Shown here one piece after another: positions 37,433-46,672 of a DNA stretch of 64,000 nt. The first letter of the stretch is position 1, and each line of letters starts with the position of its first letter. The position numbers were made by a program, and so were the translations under genes. The notes under the pieces were generated by a model. It was given only the letters and a program-made list of their open reading frames with translations. It was not told the DNA's origin and did not search any database. Source of the stretch: Saprospiraceae bacterium (GTDB lineage Bacteria > Bacteroidota > Bacteroidia > Chitinophagales > Saprospiraceae); contig JAHDFP010000017.1 in the NCBI GenBank assembly GCA_020628095.1, positions 1 to 64,000 on the forward strand. Reading direction: 5' to 3'.

Positions 37433-38404
37433 ATGATTAACAAAATATTATTAGCCGTATTTTTTATTACACTTACTAGTCAATCAATAAAAGTACAAGC
37501 ACAGTCAGCCGCTACGCTATTAACAGATATAAAAGTCTCAACATCAGACAGCCTTACAATAGAAAGAGTTGATGGCCAGAAGATAATAGTGGTTTGGCCT
37601 TACAGAAAGAATATTCAAAAAGCTGTGGCTTGGGAAAAGCTACTAGAAGACTTTCAGGCAGATTTCAGGAAAGTATATAAGGATATTCCTGATTACGATT
37701 ATTACCACATAGACTATAGTCAGAAAAAGAGTTTGGTTGTCAATCAAGTTATAGGCCGACAAACCTTTACTGTGGATGAACAAGAAAGTATAAACTATGT
37801 AAAATCCAATTTATGCTTGCTTAAAGGTGAAAAATTAAGAATCTCTATCGAGTTTACTGACTATGAAGAATTATTAGATCCTTCACTTAAACAAGATATT
37901 ACCAATGCGGTAGCTCAAGTGAAAAATAAATTCTATATATCGATGGTGAGTCCAGAAAGGCATCTGTTTGAGGTCAAGAGCAATAAGATGTTCAAACCCA
38001 AGAGAAAGTATAAGTTTTTTGTACCGCTAGGTGTGCAGTTAGGTGTGCTTCGAAATAAACCATATATAGAAGTGCGTCCTGGTTTAGGAGTGATTGTAGA
38101 TAACACGGGTTACATTGCGCTACAGTATAATCTTATGACTCAGTATAACGACTTGAGCCGCAAAACAGAATACGATCATTACATCGGATTGTCAAGTGGA
38201 AGTATACCGCACGGTTTTGGTTCTGATCTAGGGATAGCAGTAAAAAATGGTATTACAGGAAACCAAAACATTGCTCTTAGGGCCGGAATTAATTTCAGAA
38301 CCAAAGGCGGTATCTTAATGAGTGCCCATTATTATCTGGATGCTTCTGAAGAAAGAAATAACGAAGGGATAGATTTTGGCTTTAGCATTGGTTACGGATT
38401 CTAG
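37433..38404 (+). CDS. hypothetical secreted protein, possible outer-membrane barrel
   Basis: The 323-residue protein has a signal peptide (about residues 1-24, ending VQAQ). The middle is mixed alpha/beta; the C-terminal 130 residues alternate hydrophobic and polar residues with many aromatics and Gly and end in Phe (FGFSIGYGF), suggesting an outer-membrane beta barrel. It follows the anti-sigma-like gene by 22 bp and is probably its operon partner, perhaps the envelope protein monitored or controlled by the sigma factor. I do not recognise a named family. Confidence 0.75.
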   Translation: MINKILLAVFFITLTSQSIKVQAQSAATLLTDIKVSTSDSLTIERVDGQKIIVVWPYRKNIQKAVAWEKLLEDFQADFRKVYKDIPDYDYYHIDYSQKKSLVVNQVIGRQTFTVDEQESINYVKSNLCLLKGEKLRISIEFTDYEELLDPSLKQDITNAVAQVKNKFYISMVSPERHLFEVKSNKMFKPKRKYKFFVPLGVQLGVLRNKPYIEVRPGLGVIVDNTGYIALQYNLMTQYNDLSRKTEYDHYIGLSSGSIPHGFGSDLGIAVKNGITGNQNIALRAGINFRTKGGILMSAHYYLDASEERNNEGIDFGFSIGYGF

Positions 38405-38683
38405 AGAACATCTAAATAACAACTTTATATTAAAGGTTTTCTGTTTTTGATTTCACTGGATTCTATCAGAATAATAAATTATGTAAGACGGAATATTCCC
38501 TGCGGTCATGTTGGGCTTATAATATCCGTTATCATCACCTTAAGTAAAGTCAACCAAAAAGTGTGTGATAATTGAAATTCTGTGTAATATTCTACTTAGT
38601 TTCCTGATTACCTTAGTTTAAATTTTTCAACGTAGAACTTGAGCAATGAAAATTGCAGGGATAAAATACAAATACGATTAAAG

Positions 38684-39634
38684 ATGAAGCAGAACCAATT
38701 TGGTAAACAAGGTTGGACTCCAGAGAGAATTGGGAACTTAAGTAATAAAATATACATCGTAACAGGAACGACGAGCGGAACAGGCTTTGAAGCTGCCAAA
38801 ATATTGTTATCCAAAGGTGCAAGAGTGGTTATGCTAAATCGCAATTCGCAAAAAGCGAACAAAACCATTAACACTTTAAAACAAGAGTTAGGTGATAATA
38901 TTGATGTGCTGAATATACGTATGGATTTGGCAGAACAATCATCGGTAAAAAATGCAGCAGAGGAAGTCATAAAGACAGTGCCCAAAATTGGTGCGCTCAT
39001 TTGTAATGCGGCCATTGCCCAAGTTCCGAAACAAACAATTACTGTCGATGGCTTTGAGAGTCAGCTTGGCGTAAATCATTATGGTAACTTCTTATTACAA
39101 GGCCTGCTATTTCCATTACTAGATAAATCGAAAGGGCGTATAGTCGTTGTAGGCAGCATGGGATATAATCTAGGAATTAAAACAATACAGTTCGACGATA
39201 TGAATTGGGATAAAAACTATAGTCCCAATGCCGTCTACAGTCAAAGTAAATTAGCTCAGATTATGTGTGTATATGAGCTGCAAAACCGACTAAAAGAAGC
39301 AGGCAAAACGGATGTCAAAGTTTATGCTTGCCACCCAGGGGCGTCCAGTACATCATTAATTAGGACAAGCGGAAGCCTGATGACTCGTTTTATTTGGCAA
39401 CTCATGAAAGTGTCTCCACTCGTTCAGTCCGCAGAAAAAGGTGCCTATCCACAGCTTATGTGTGCTACTGAGCCCAACTTAGACCAACTTGAATTTTACG
39501 GTCCTACGAAGAGAATGAATACTGGTGGTCCCGTTGGTGCTCATAAGTTAGAACCGCATGCAAAGGATAGAGCTATAGCAAAAAGATTATGGGAAGTATC
39601 GGAGGAGGCAACTGGTTTCAAATGGGGTTTTTAA
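38684..39634 (+). CDS. SDR-family NAD(P)-dependent oxidoreductase
   Basis: The 316-residue protein is a short-chain dehydrogenase/reductase: the nucleotide-binding TGxxxGxG motif in VTGTTSGTGFEAA near residue 30, the NAA motif (ICNAAIAQ), catalytic Ser region (VVGSMGYN) and YxxxK (VYSQSKLAQ). It resembles the retinol dehydrogenase-like/light-dependent protochlorophyllide reductase-like subgroup with a C-terminal extension. The substrate is unknown. ATG at 38684 is used; the frame extends 15 codons upstream without similarity. It probably forms a cassette with the next two genes (16 and 3 bp gaps). Confidence 0.9.
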   Translation: MKQNQFGKQGWTPERIGNLSNKIYIVTGTTSGTGFEAAKILLSKGARVVMLNRNSQKANKTINTLKQELGDNIDVLNIRMDLAEQSSVKNAAEEVIKTVPKIGALICNAAIAQVPKQTITVDGFESQLGVNHYGNFLLQGLLFPLLDKSKGRIVVVGSMGYNLGIKTIQFDDMNWDKNYSPNAVYSQSKLAQIMCVYELQNRLKEAGKTDVKVYACHPGASSTSLIRTSGSLMTRFIWQLMKVSPLVQSAEKGAYPQLMCATEPNLDQLEFYGPTKRMNTGGPVGAHKLEPHAKDRAIAKRLWEVSEEATGFKWGF

Positions 39635-39650
39635 ATCAAGAATTTATAAT

Positions 39651-40163
39651 ATGGAAATAATTAAGGGAGCAACAGAATGGGCAAAAGCAGAAATGGTTTC
39701 TGCCATATTATTTATGGCTTTTGGTCTTATCTATATATTGGTATCAGTTGGTGCTTGGAAACTAGGCAGTACAGCTTTAACTAAGTCTTTAATCATACCA
39801 ATTTTAGTGGCTGGTGTACTTTTGTTGAGTGCAGGTATTGGTTTTTATACCAGTAATAAAAAATTGCTAAACAATTTCGAAAAGGAATACAACACCGATG
39901 CGGCTCAATTAATAAGCAAGGAAATAGAAAGAACGGGAAGCACAATTAAAACGTATGAAAATGTAGCCTTGAAAGTATTTCCTGCAATTATTTTGGTAGC
40001 TGTTATAGTTTTATTTTTTGTTTCAAACACGACTGTAAGAGCCATTGCTATTGCTTTAATCGCGTTTTTCTCTGTTTTAGTTTTACTTGATAGCCAAGCA
40101 TTAAAAAGAATGAAAACCTATCATCAACAATTGAAAGTGGAGCAAATAGAATTAAAAAAATAA
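39651..40163 (+). CDS. small integral membrane protein
   Basis: The 170-residue protein has about four hydrophobic segments: residues about 18-36, 44-65, 105-124 and 126-143 (VFPAIILVAVIVLFFVS, then IAIALIAFFSVLVLLD). A polar helical stretch lies between the second and third segments. I do not recognise a family. It sits between an SDR enzyme gene and an AraC regulator gene, with gaps of 16 and 3 bp. Confidence 0.8.
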   Translation: MEIIKGATEWAKAEMVSAILFMAFGLIYILVSVGAWKLGSTALTKSLIIPILVAGVLLLSAGIGFYTSNKKLLNNFEKEYNTDAAQLISKEIERTGSTIKTYENVALKVFPAIILVAVIVLFFVSNTTVRAIAIALIAFFSVLVLLDSQALKRMKTYHQQLKVEQIELKK

Positions 40164-40166
40164 GTA

Positions 40167-41078
40167 GTGCGACATTTCAAAACACTTTCAGCCTACTTTA
40201 ATTATCTTGAATTACCTCGGCCAGAACATCCTATGCTGAGTGTATTGTGCTCCACCAAAGATGATTTCCTTCCTTGTCCAAAAGCGAGTTCTCCACCCAT
40301 TACTCACGAATGTTATTCTATTAGTCTGAAGAAGGTTATCAATGGACAATTAGACTATGGACGGACGAAATATGATTTTACTAATGGCTCATTAATTTTC
40401 ATTGCGCCTAGACAAGTTTTGCAATGGGAGAATTACTCAGATGTTGAACAAAAAGGATTTTCTATCAACTTCCATGAAGATTTTATTAGAGGAACTATAT
40501 TAGAAAAAGACATAAAACAATACGGTTTTTTTTCATACTCGGTTAATGAAGCCTTACACCTTTCGCCAAAAGAAGAGAAACTGATAGAGTCAATTGTGGC
40601 AAACATTGAAATAGAATATCACAACAACCAGGACAAATTTAGTAAGGACATTATCATCACTCAGCTCAGTAGTCTTTTAAAGTATGCTCATCGCTTTTAT
40701 GAAAGACAATTCATAAATCGAAAGAAGATATCAGGTGATTTATTAGAGAGTTTTCACAAACAACTAGAAGAATTGTTTGAGTCAGGACAGATGCAAGAAA
40801 ATGGTAAACCAAGTATAAATCAAATTGCTAAGAAAATGTCGGTATCGCAACGATATCTAAGTGATAGTCTTAAGAACGAAACAGGAAAAACGACTTCTGA
40901 ACATTTGCAGCTTTATTTGATCAATCAGGCGAAGAACATTTTGCTCAATCCAAATAAAAGCATTTCGGAAGTAGCGTATGATTTGGGCTTTGAGTATCCG
41001 CACTATTTTTCGAGATTATTCAAAAAGAAAGAAGGAATAAGCCCATCAGAGTATAGGGAAAAATATAAAATGAATTAA
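40167..41078 (+). CDS. AraC family transcriptional regulator
   Basis: The 303-residue regulator has an N-terminal cupin-like sensor part (about residues 40-110, with SLIFIAPRQVLQWENYS) and a C-terminal AraC double helix-turn-helix (INQIAKKMSVSQRYLSDSLK, then ISEVAYDLGFEYPHYFSRLF). It begins with GTG 40167, 3 bp after the previous stop. It probably controls its own cassette (SDR plus membrane protein). An effector cannot be named from sequence. Confidence 0.92.
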   Translation: MRHFKTLSAYFNYLELPRPEHPMLSVLCSTKDDFLPCPKASSPPITHECYSISLKKVINGQLDYGRTKYDFTNGSLIFIAPRQVLQWENYSDVEQKGFSINFHEDFIRGTILEKDIKQYGFFSYSVNEALHLSPKEEKLIESIVANIEIEYHNNQDKFSKDIIITQLSSLLKYAHRFYERQFINRKKISGDLLESFHKQLEELFESGQMQENGKPSINQIAKKMSVSQRYLSDSLKNETGKTTSEHLQLYLINQAKNILLNPNKSISEVAYDLGFEYPHYFSRLFKKKEGISPSEYREKYKMN

Positions 41079-41132
41079 GAGAACTGATGTAACCAGGGAT
41101 AGGACTTCCCTTGGGTCTTCTCCACATATCAT

Positions 41133-42614
41133 TTACCCCTCTTCGCTGGAAGAAGAAAGTATTTTTTCCAGTTCTGATTTACTCCAGTACTTTCCATTTT
41201 TGATGACGGCGTGGATCGTTAATGTATTCTTTATATCATCCAAAGGATTTTTGTCCAGAATAATGAGGTCGGCAATATAGTTTTGTTTGACTCGCCCTAT
41301 TTCATTTTCCATATCGAAGTATAAGGCCGGATTAGTTGTTGCCGCCTGGATGGCTTCTATAGGTTGCATTCCACATCTTACCATGTGCCTTAGTTCTTCG
41401 TGTAAGCTCATCCCAGGTGTAAGAAAATATATCGGACAATCCGTACCTACCATAAAAGGAATTTCTTTTTCGTACACTTTAGAAAAGATGTGGCTGTACC
41501 AATCGACTTGTTGTTGCAGGCTTTCGGTGACGGGTTTGCTGACCATTTCCTTAATACGGGCTGTCCAGCTATTTTTTACAGTATCTGGGAGATACTCGTA
41601 ACTTTCCGACCAGATGCCATCCAGATATGGCCTGTCCGCAAGAGCGGCATACAGGGTGAGGGTGGGTATTTGCCAGGTGTCATTTTTTTTGAGAGAAGTC
41701 AGGACCTCGTCAGTCATCGATTCGTCATTGGTTTCGATGGCTCTTATACGCTGGGCAGTATGTATGTTAGATCTGAGCACATACCCTTCTATCTCATCTT
41801 TATTTTTCAGAAGACTTTGACGTTGATCTAAGAGTTGCTCACGCTCATAGCTACAGGACAGTTCTATATTACGGAAATGCTCCATACTGTTAAATCCCAG
41901 ATCAGCAGCCTGCGACACTGTCATACTTAGTGGTACATGCCCCGTGACCTTGAGTCCATATTTTTTAGCTAATTGCATCAGATAGGCAAACTGATCGGGT
42001 GTTAGCATCTCATAAGCCTTTAGTAGATCGACATCATTCTGTACGAGCGACTCGACTATCTTTCTGATGTCGCTGGTATCTTTAGATTGTACAGATAGGG
42101 GAGGTGCTTTGGGGCTATGACCGTCATATACATTATCTTTCCCGTCGATCAATGGACCTGCTATTTTGACCATAGGGTATCGGGATGGATCAGATTGAGC
42201 TTTTTCTTTCCATGCTTTGACGATATCTATCTGACCGCCAGTATCCCTGACATAAGTTATACCATATCCCAGAAATAGATCTAACATCTTCGGGGCAACT
42301 AATTTGTCATAATCAAAATGAATGTGCGCATCCCACAGTCCTGGCATGACATATTTGCCACTTGCGTCTATGATTTTGGTGTTGGGATATTCGTCAGTTA
42401 TCGAGGCTTTCGAGATAAGGGCTATCTGATTATCATGTATCAGTAGGTGACGTTTTCCCTGATCCCCATTTATAGGATCTATAACTGTGACGTTGTCTAT
42501 AATGTACTGATCGGTGAGGAGAGGATCAGGAGATTTGCAGTTTTGCAATGCAAAAAGACCAAAAAGGCATAGAAATAACAATGTATAGCGAGATGGCTTG
42601 CGCAGGCTTATCAT
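41133..42614 (-). CDS. amidohydrolase family lipoprotein
   Basis: This 493-residue protein has a lipoprotein signal (lipobox LQNC near residue 26) and an amidohydrolase/imidazolonepropionase-like TIM barrel: metal-binding HxH in GLWDAHIHFDYD, a possible carboxylated Lys in LLKAYEML, then HVPLS and MEHFRN, and Asp in VGTDCPIYF. The C-terminal LKQ-type cap (VKQNYIADLIILDKNPLDDI) is typical of the family. It is exported and may hydrolyse cyclic amides or peptide-like compounds in the periplasm. Convergent with the AraC gene. Confidence 0.9.
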   Translation of the reverse strand: MISLRKPSRYTLLFLCLFGLFALQNCKSPDPLLTDQYIIDNVTVIDPINGDQGKRHLLIHDNQIALISKASITDEYPNTKIIDASGKYVMPGLWDAHIHFDYDKLVAPKMLDLFLGYGITYVRDTGGQIDIVKAWKEKAQSDPSRYPMVKIAGPLIDGKDNVYDGHSPKAPPLSVQSKDTSDIRKIVESLVQNDVDLLKAYEMLTPDQFAYLMQLAKKYGLKVTGHVPLSMTVSQAADLGFNSMEHFRNIELSCSYEREQLLDQRQSLLKNKDEIEGYVLRSNIHTAQRIRAIETNDESMTDEVLTSLKKNDTWQIPTLTLYAALADRPYLDGIWSESYEYLPDTVKNSWTARIKEMVSKPVTESLQQQVDWYSHIFSKVYEKEIPFMVGTDCPIYFLTPGMSLHEELRHMVRCGMQPIEAIQAATTNPALYFDMENEIGRVKQNYIADLIILDKNPLDDIKNTLTIHAVIKNGKYWSKSELEKILSSSSEEG

Positions 42615-42745
42615 AGATAGTTGGCTTAGATTTCTTGAAGATAATCAGATGTAATTACTTAAAAGAGGGCAATTGTGCTCAAAAGCCACTATTTGACCCC
42701 AACTTATAAGCTGATACACCTTAGTAAATAAACCCTCCCAAAGCG

Positions 42746-42776
42746 TTGTCCATGAAGGGTAGAGTCTCTATATTTG
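42746..42776 (+). promoter_or_regulatory. promoter of the tRNA-Met gene
   Basis: TTG at 42746-42748 and TATATTTG at 42769-42776 are separated by 20 bp and match the Bacteroidota promoter TTG-N17-23-TAnnTTTG exactly. The tRNA begins 11 bp after the -7 element. Confidence 0.8.
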
Positions 42777-42787
42777 CGCCACCATAA

Positions 42788-42861
42788 GGCGTGGTAGCTC
42801 AGCTGGTTAGAGCGCAGGATTCATAATCCTGAGGTCGGCGGTTCAAGCCCGCCTCACGCTA
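42788..42861 (+). tRNA. tRNA-Met (CAT anticodon)
   Basis: A 74-nt cloverleaf is readable: acceptor arms 42788-42794 and 42854-42860 with G-T pairs at both ends, D-arm with the TAGCTCAG lead, anticodon stem CAGGA/TCCTG with loop TTCATAA, and T-arm GGCGG-TTCAAGC-CCGCC. The discriminator is A and no CCA is encoded. G1-T72 and lack of three G-C pairs in the anticodon stem argue against an initiator tRNA. Elongator Met is most likely; an Ile2 tRNA (lysidine-modified CAT) is the main alternative. Confidence 0.95.
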
Positions 42862-42872
42862 CTATCTTTTTC

Positions 42873-42908
42873 CCCTTGTAACCAACGTGTTGAATGCAAG
42901 GGTTTTTT
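42873..42908 (+). terminator. terminator of the tRNA gene
   Basis: CCCTTG (42873-42878) pairs with CAAGGG (42897-42902), followed by six T. The loop is 18 nt. Confidence 0.7.
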
Positions 42909-42931
42909 AATTTCTATAAGGTCTTTGTTTT

Positions 42932-44386
42932 TCAATAAATGGTTAGATTTCCTTCAATATTCGAGTAGGAACGAAAATATTTATTAAAGTTTCTGTCAAA
43001 GCTACAAAGCAGACTTAAATTATTTTTCGGTATTAAATTGACATGTTTTATCAAATTTCCACCTTCTAACCAATATTTTTCTTGGAGGATTTCTAAAAAA
43101 GTTGATATAGGATTAATATGGTTATACTTAATTAATGAATCTCTTTCACAATAATTACTTAATACTTTGTAAGACGAAGAGTCAATATGAACATTCTCTT
43201 TTTTAAGAACATCATTTCTGTCAATTAGAATTGAATTGCAAAATTTGGAATCAATAAATAATGGAGGCTTATTATTTCCTTTACTTGATATTCTTTTAAT
43301 TAGGATACTTGACTTAGAACAAAAAAACTTTTCAACTAAACAATTACTTCTAAGAGAGCCTCTACATTTTGAAATAAGTAAACCATGACATTTTTTACTA
43401 ACAACTATATGTAGTCGCATGGAATAATTTTCCTTAGCTATTAGCCAAGTAATATTTGAATTGTGTAGGGAAATTTCAGAATCTCCTTCAATACCATCTA
43501 TTTGTAAGAAATGAATGGTGCTATTTAAAGCTATGACTTGCCGAAGACCTTTAGCTTTGTCGTTAGAATAATGTGTGTTAATATGACAATCTTCGAAGAA
43601 TAGTCTAAAAATGTCAGAATTTCCAATATTGCATTGGAAGTAACAATTTTTAAGCCTTAATGAAAATATCTCTGAATCCAGAATAACAACATTTTCAAAA
43701 TGGATATTCTCTAATTGTATAAAATCGGAATTAAGGCCAACGATCTTCTGATTTTTAATTTCCATAAATGTGAAATCACAGTTGCTTAGAATATCTGATT
43801 TGGTTTTGTTGGATAAATTTAGCTTGAAGAGGTACACAAAAAGTTGTCCTCTTTCTGGGCTTCTTAAAGTTGTTAGAGTATCTTGATCGTAATATTTATA
43901 TGGTTTAAAGGCAAGACATTGTGTCGCTATTTGTGCAATGGTTTCTTGGCTAAGTTCGAATTGTTTTACACCAATATTCTTTTGAATGTTTATTTCTTTT
44001 TCAATTTTTGAAAAGAGATTATCCATGAGCAGATATACTGCATTGCGTCTATCAGCTTCCAATAAGTTAGATTGAATCTCAATTTTAGCATTCTGATTTC
44101 TTATTAGATCATTTTGTTGGATTAATAGAATGGTAGAGAAAAAGGCAAAAATACCCGCAATCCAATTAGCTGTTGATTTTGAAGATGGCTTTAGCGGCTT
44201 TATTTTATTTCCAATATTGGATAAAAATTCATTTGGTTGATAATCTATTTCGGACGTTAACCCAATAATAAACTGCCATTTTTTATTCAAGAATAAATTG
44301 AACAATAAATAAATTAGGAAAAAGAACAGAAGAAATATTCCTAAGTATGTAAAGAAATTCATTGACTGAAAATACATCAAAAACAA
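42932..44386 (-). CDS. membrane-anchored protein with a pentapeptide/beta-helix-like region
   Basis: The 484-residue protein has two N-terminal hydrophobic segments (about residues 10-32 and 68-85), a charged helical part with LLEADRRNAVYLLMDNLFSKIEKEI-like sequence (about 105-135), then a long stretch with a regular short-spaced pattern of hydrophobic residues alternating with polar ones (for example VILDSEIFSLRLKNCYFQC), as in pentapeptide or right-handed beta-helix proteins. It is more AT-rich than its neighbours and lies next to the tRNA gene, as often seen for acquired genes. Function unknown. A start at the internal Met (44362) is possible. Confidence 0.75.
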   Translation of the reverse strand: MFLMYFQSMNFFTYLGIFLLFFFLIYLLFNLFLNKKWQFIIGLTSEIDYQPNEFLSNIGNKIKPLKPSSKSTANWIAGIFAFFSTILLIQQNDLIRNQNAKIEIQSNLLEADRRNAVYLLMDNLFSKIEKEINIQKNIGVKQFELSQETIAQIATQCLAFKPYKYYDQDTLTTLRSPERGQLFVYLFKLNLSNKTKSDILSNCDFTFMEIKNQKIVGLNSDFIQLENIHFENVVILDSEIFSLRLKNCYFQCNIGNSDIFRLFFEDCHINTHYSNDKAKGLRQVIALNSTIHFLQIDGIEGDSEISLHNSNITWLIAKENYSMRLHIVVSKKCHGLLISKCRGSLRSNCLVEKFFCSKSSILIKRISSKGNNKPPLFIDSKFCNSILIDRNDVLKKENVHIDSSSYKVLSNYCERDSLIKYNHINPISTFLEILQEKYWLEGGNLIKHVNLIPKNNLSLLCSFDRNFNKYFRSYSNIEGNLTIY

Positions 44387-44467
44387 GATTACTCTCTATA
44401 AGAGTTCTAATAATCCATATAGATTTATTAACCTTAACAGATTCACTATTTTGTAGAAAAAAGTGAA

Positions 44468-44791
44468 ATGACTTTTGATAAAATCATTACAGCCGTCTTT
44501 AGCCTATTGATGTTCATGATTGGTGTGGATAAGTTTATGGCTTTTCTGACGCCTTGCAATATCATGGCGTCTATACCGACGACCTTATGGCATATCATAG
44601 GTGTATTGCAGATTGCAGCGGCTTTCCTTATTTGGTTACCGCGTTTTAGGAAAATTGTCGCTGGATTTTTTCTTTGCTTGATGATATATTTCATAGTAAG
44701 GCATCTTATGGAAGGTACATACGATATTGGTGGTGCTGTGTTTTTGGGCTTAATATGTGGGCTTCTTCTTCGTAATGGAAAAACCATCTAG
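44468..44791 (+). CDS. small DoxX-like membrane protein
   Basis: This 107-residue protein has four hydrophobic segments (about residues 6-24, 40-58, 62-80, 88-103), with the arrangement of DoxX-like proteins (MFMIGVDKFMAFL, then LQIAAAFLIWLPRFR). Function is not known with confidence. It precedes the gluconokinase gene by about 27 bp in the same direction and may be co-transcribed with it. Confidence 0.72.
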   Translation: MTFDKIITAVFSLLMFMIGVDKFMAFLTPCNIMASIPTTLWHIIGVLQIAAAFLIWLPRFRKIVAGFFLCLMIYFIVRHLMEGTYDIGGAVFLGLICGLLLRNGKTI

Positions 44792-44818
44792 GGGATATTT
44801 CGGCTATATAGTATCTTG

Positions 44819-45331
44819 ATGATCGTGATGTGTAGAGTAATATTTATAACTGGCGTATCGGGTAGTGGCAAGACGACGATAGGACAGCGTCTTAGCCATG
44901 AAATAGGCTGGACCTTCTATGATGGAGATGATTTTCATCCAGAGGAGAATATAGAAAAAATGAAAAGCGGTACACCATTAGATGATAATGACAGAAGGGC
45001 TTGGCTCGAATCTTTAAACTCTATTGCTTGTCGAAACGAAAAAGTAATTATCGCCTGCTCTGCCTTAAAAGAAAAATATAGAACCCAATTGTCTCATGCC
45101 CTAGGTGAAAATCAATATTGCTTTGTACATCTTCGTGGCTCTTTCGATATGATAGAAAAACGGATGACAGACAGACAAGGGCATTTCATGCCCGTTGGGT
45201 TATTAAGATCACAGTTTGATGATTACGAAATACCGACTTCTGGACTGATCCTCGATGTGGACCAACCAATAAATGCGATGATAGAAAATATCGTCGCCAT
45301 GCTAAGAAGAAGAAATCAACAAGCTAGCTGA
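44819..45331 (+). CDS. gntK: gluconokinase
   Basis: The 170-residue enzyme phosphorylates gluconate to 6-phosphogluconate. It has the P-loop ITGVSGSGKTTIG near residue 10, followed by FYDGDDFHPEENIEKMKSG and LDDNDRRAWL, the diagnostic gluconate kinase segments, and FVHLRGSFDMIEKRM and RQGHFMPVGLLRSQF later. Start ATG at 44819 (the nearby ATG at 44828 is also possible). The stop TGA overlaps the ATG of the permease gene, so the two are translationally coupled. Confidence 0.95.
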   Translation: MIVMCRVIFITGVSGSGKTTIGQRLSHEIGWTFYDGDDFHPEENIEKMKSGTPLDDNDRRAWLESLNSIACRNEKVIIACSALKEKYRTQLSHALGENQYCFVHLRGSFDMIEKRMTDRQGHFMPVGLLRSQFDDYEIPTSGLILDVDQPINAMIENIVAMLRRRNQQAS

Positions 45332-46671
45332 TGGAAGCCCAATTACTTATATCCATCCTTGTTGGAATTATGATTTTATTGATTCTGCTGATAAGGCTTA
45401 AGATTCCAGCTTTTATATCCTTACTTATTTCGAGTATTATTACAGGAGTCGGTGCTGGTATGGAAGGATCAGCAGTCATCCAGACAGTGCAGAAAGGTAT
45501 GGGAGGGACTTTGGGTTTTGTAGCTACCGTTGTCGGGTTAGGAGCTATACTTGGTGGTATACTCGAAAAGACCAATAGTGCTAAGGTCATAGCGCATCAA
45601 TTGTTATCCACTTTTGGTGAGCGAAAAGCACCTTTTGCTCTGATGTTGACAGGCTTCTTTGTGTCCATTCCTGTATTTTTTGATGTTGGCTTTATTATTC
45701 TGTTTCCGATTATAGATGCACTCCATCGTAAGACGGGTAAGTCTATTGTGGCTTATGCTATACCCTTACTTGCTGGGCTTGCAGTGACGCATGCTTGTAT
45801 TCCTCCTACTCCAGGACCTATTGCAGTGGCAGATATGTTGGGCGCTTCGCTGGGGTGGGTCATATTTATGGGTGTAATTATTGGTTTGCCGATGGCCTAT
45901 CTCGGTGGAATCTTATATGGCAACTATATAGGAAAAAGACTGGATGTAAGGCTTGATGCTATACAGCAAGATAAGACGATCACAGGTGTGGAGTCTTCTA
46001 CTATGGGTGTCATTCTATTTATAATTCTGTTTCCTATTTTTTTGATTCTCTCCGCCACTTTGTTTAAGGAAGGATTTATATCCACGGGCTTAGCCAAGGT
46101 AGATGAGATAATCATCCTTATAGGTCATCCTTTCTCAGCTTTGATCATTGCCAATTTGATGGCATGGTACATACTTGGACGGGCTAAAAAACTGAGCAAA
46201 GAATCACTGACCGAGATCAGTAAGACATCTTTATATCCCGCAGGGATCATCATACTAGTAACAGGGGCCGGGGGTGTATATAAGCAGATGCTCATAGATA
46301 CTGGAGCTGGAGAACTCTTAGCTTCTTACATGCAGTCGTGGGGTCTTAGTATTATTCTATTTGCCTTTCTTAGTGCACTTATTATAAGAGCGCTGCAGGG
46401 TTCTGCTACAGTGGCCATGATTACTGCTGCGGGATTAGTGGCACCATTGTTAGGTACATTCGATCTATCATCGGCACAGTTGGCATGTATCGTCATAGCG
46501 ATTAGCTCAGGTGCGACGATGGTCTCCCATCTCAATGATAGCGGATTTTGGTTAGTCAAAGAATACCTGCAACTGGACGAGCGCCAGGGTATATTGATAT
46601 GGACAGTTGCGTCGACCATTATAGGTCTTACGGGGGCTATCTTGTCTATGCTCATCTTCGCTATAATCTGA
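45331..46671 (+). CDS. gntP: gluconate:H+ symporter, GntP family
   Basis: The 446-residue inner-membrane transporter has about 12 hydrophobic segments and GntP-family signatures (PVFFDVGFIILFPIID, HACIPPTPGPIAVADMLG, and SGATMVSHLNDSGFWLVKEY). It imports gluconate with protons and feeds the adjacent gluconokinase and then the pentose phosphate or Entner-Doudoroff route. It overlaps gntK by 1 base and ends against the convergent Dabb gene. Confidence 0.95.
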   Translation: MEAQLLISILVGIMILLILLIRLKIPAFISLLISSIITGVGAGMEGSAVIQTVQKGMGGTLGFVATVVGLGAILGGILEKTNSAKVIAHQLLSTFGERKAPFALMLTGFFVSIPVFFDVGFIILFPIIDALHRKTGKSIVAYAIPLLAGLAVTHACIPPTPGPIAVADMLGASLGWVIFMGVIIGLPMAYLGGILYGNYIGKRLDVRLDAIQQDKTITGVESSTMGVILFIILFPIFLILSATLFKEGFISTGLAKVDEIIILIGHPFSALIIANLMAWYILGRAKKLSKESLTEISKTSLYPAGIIILVTGAGGVYKQMLIDTGAGELLASYMQSWGLSIILFAFLSALIIRALQGSATVAMITAAGLVAPLLGTFDLSSAQLACIVIAISSGATMVSHLNDSGFWLVKEYLQLDERQGILIWTVASTIIGLTGAILSMLIFAII

Positions 46672-46672
46672 T

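Noticed and set aside
42788-42861. Initiator tRNA (fMet)
   Set aside because: The 1-72 pair is G-T instead of a C-A mismatch, and the anticodon stem lacks three consecutive G-C pairs.
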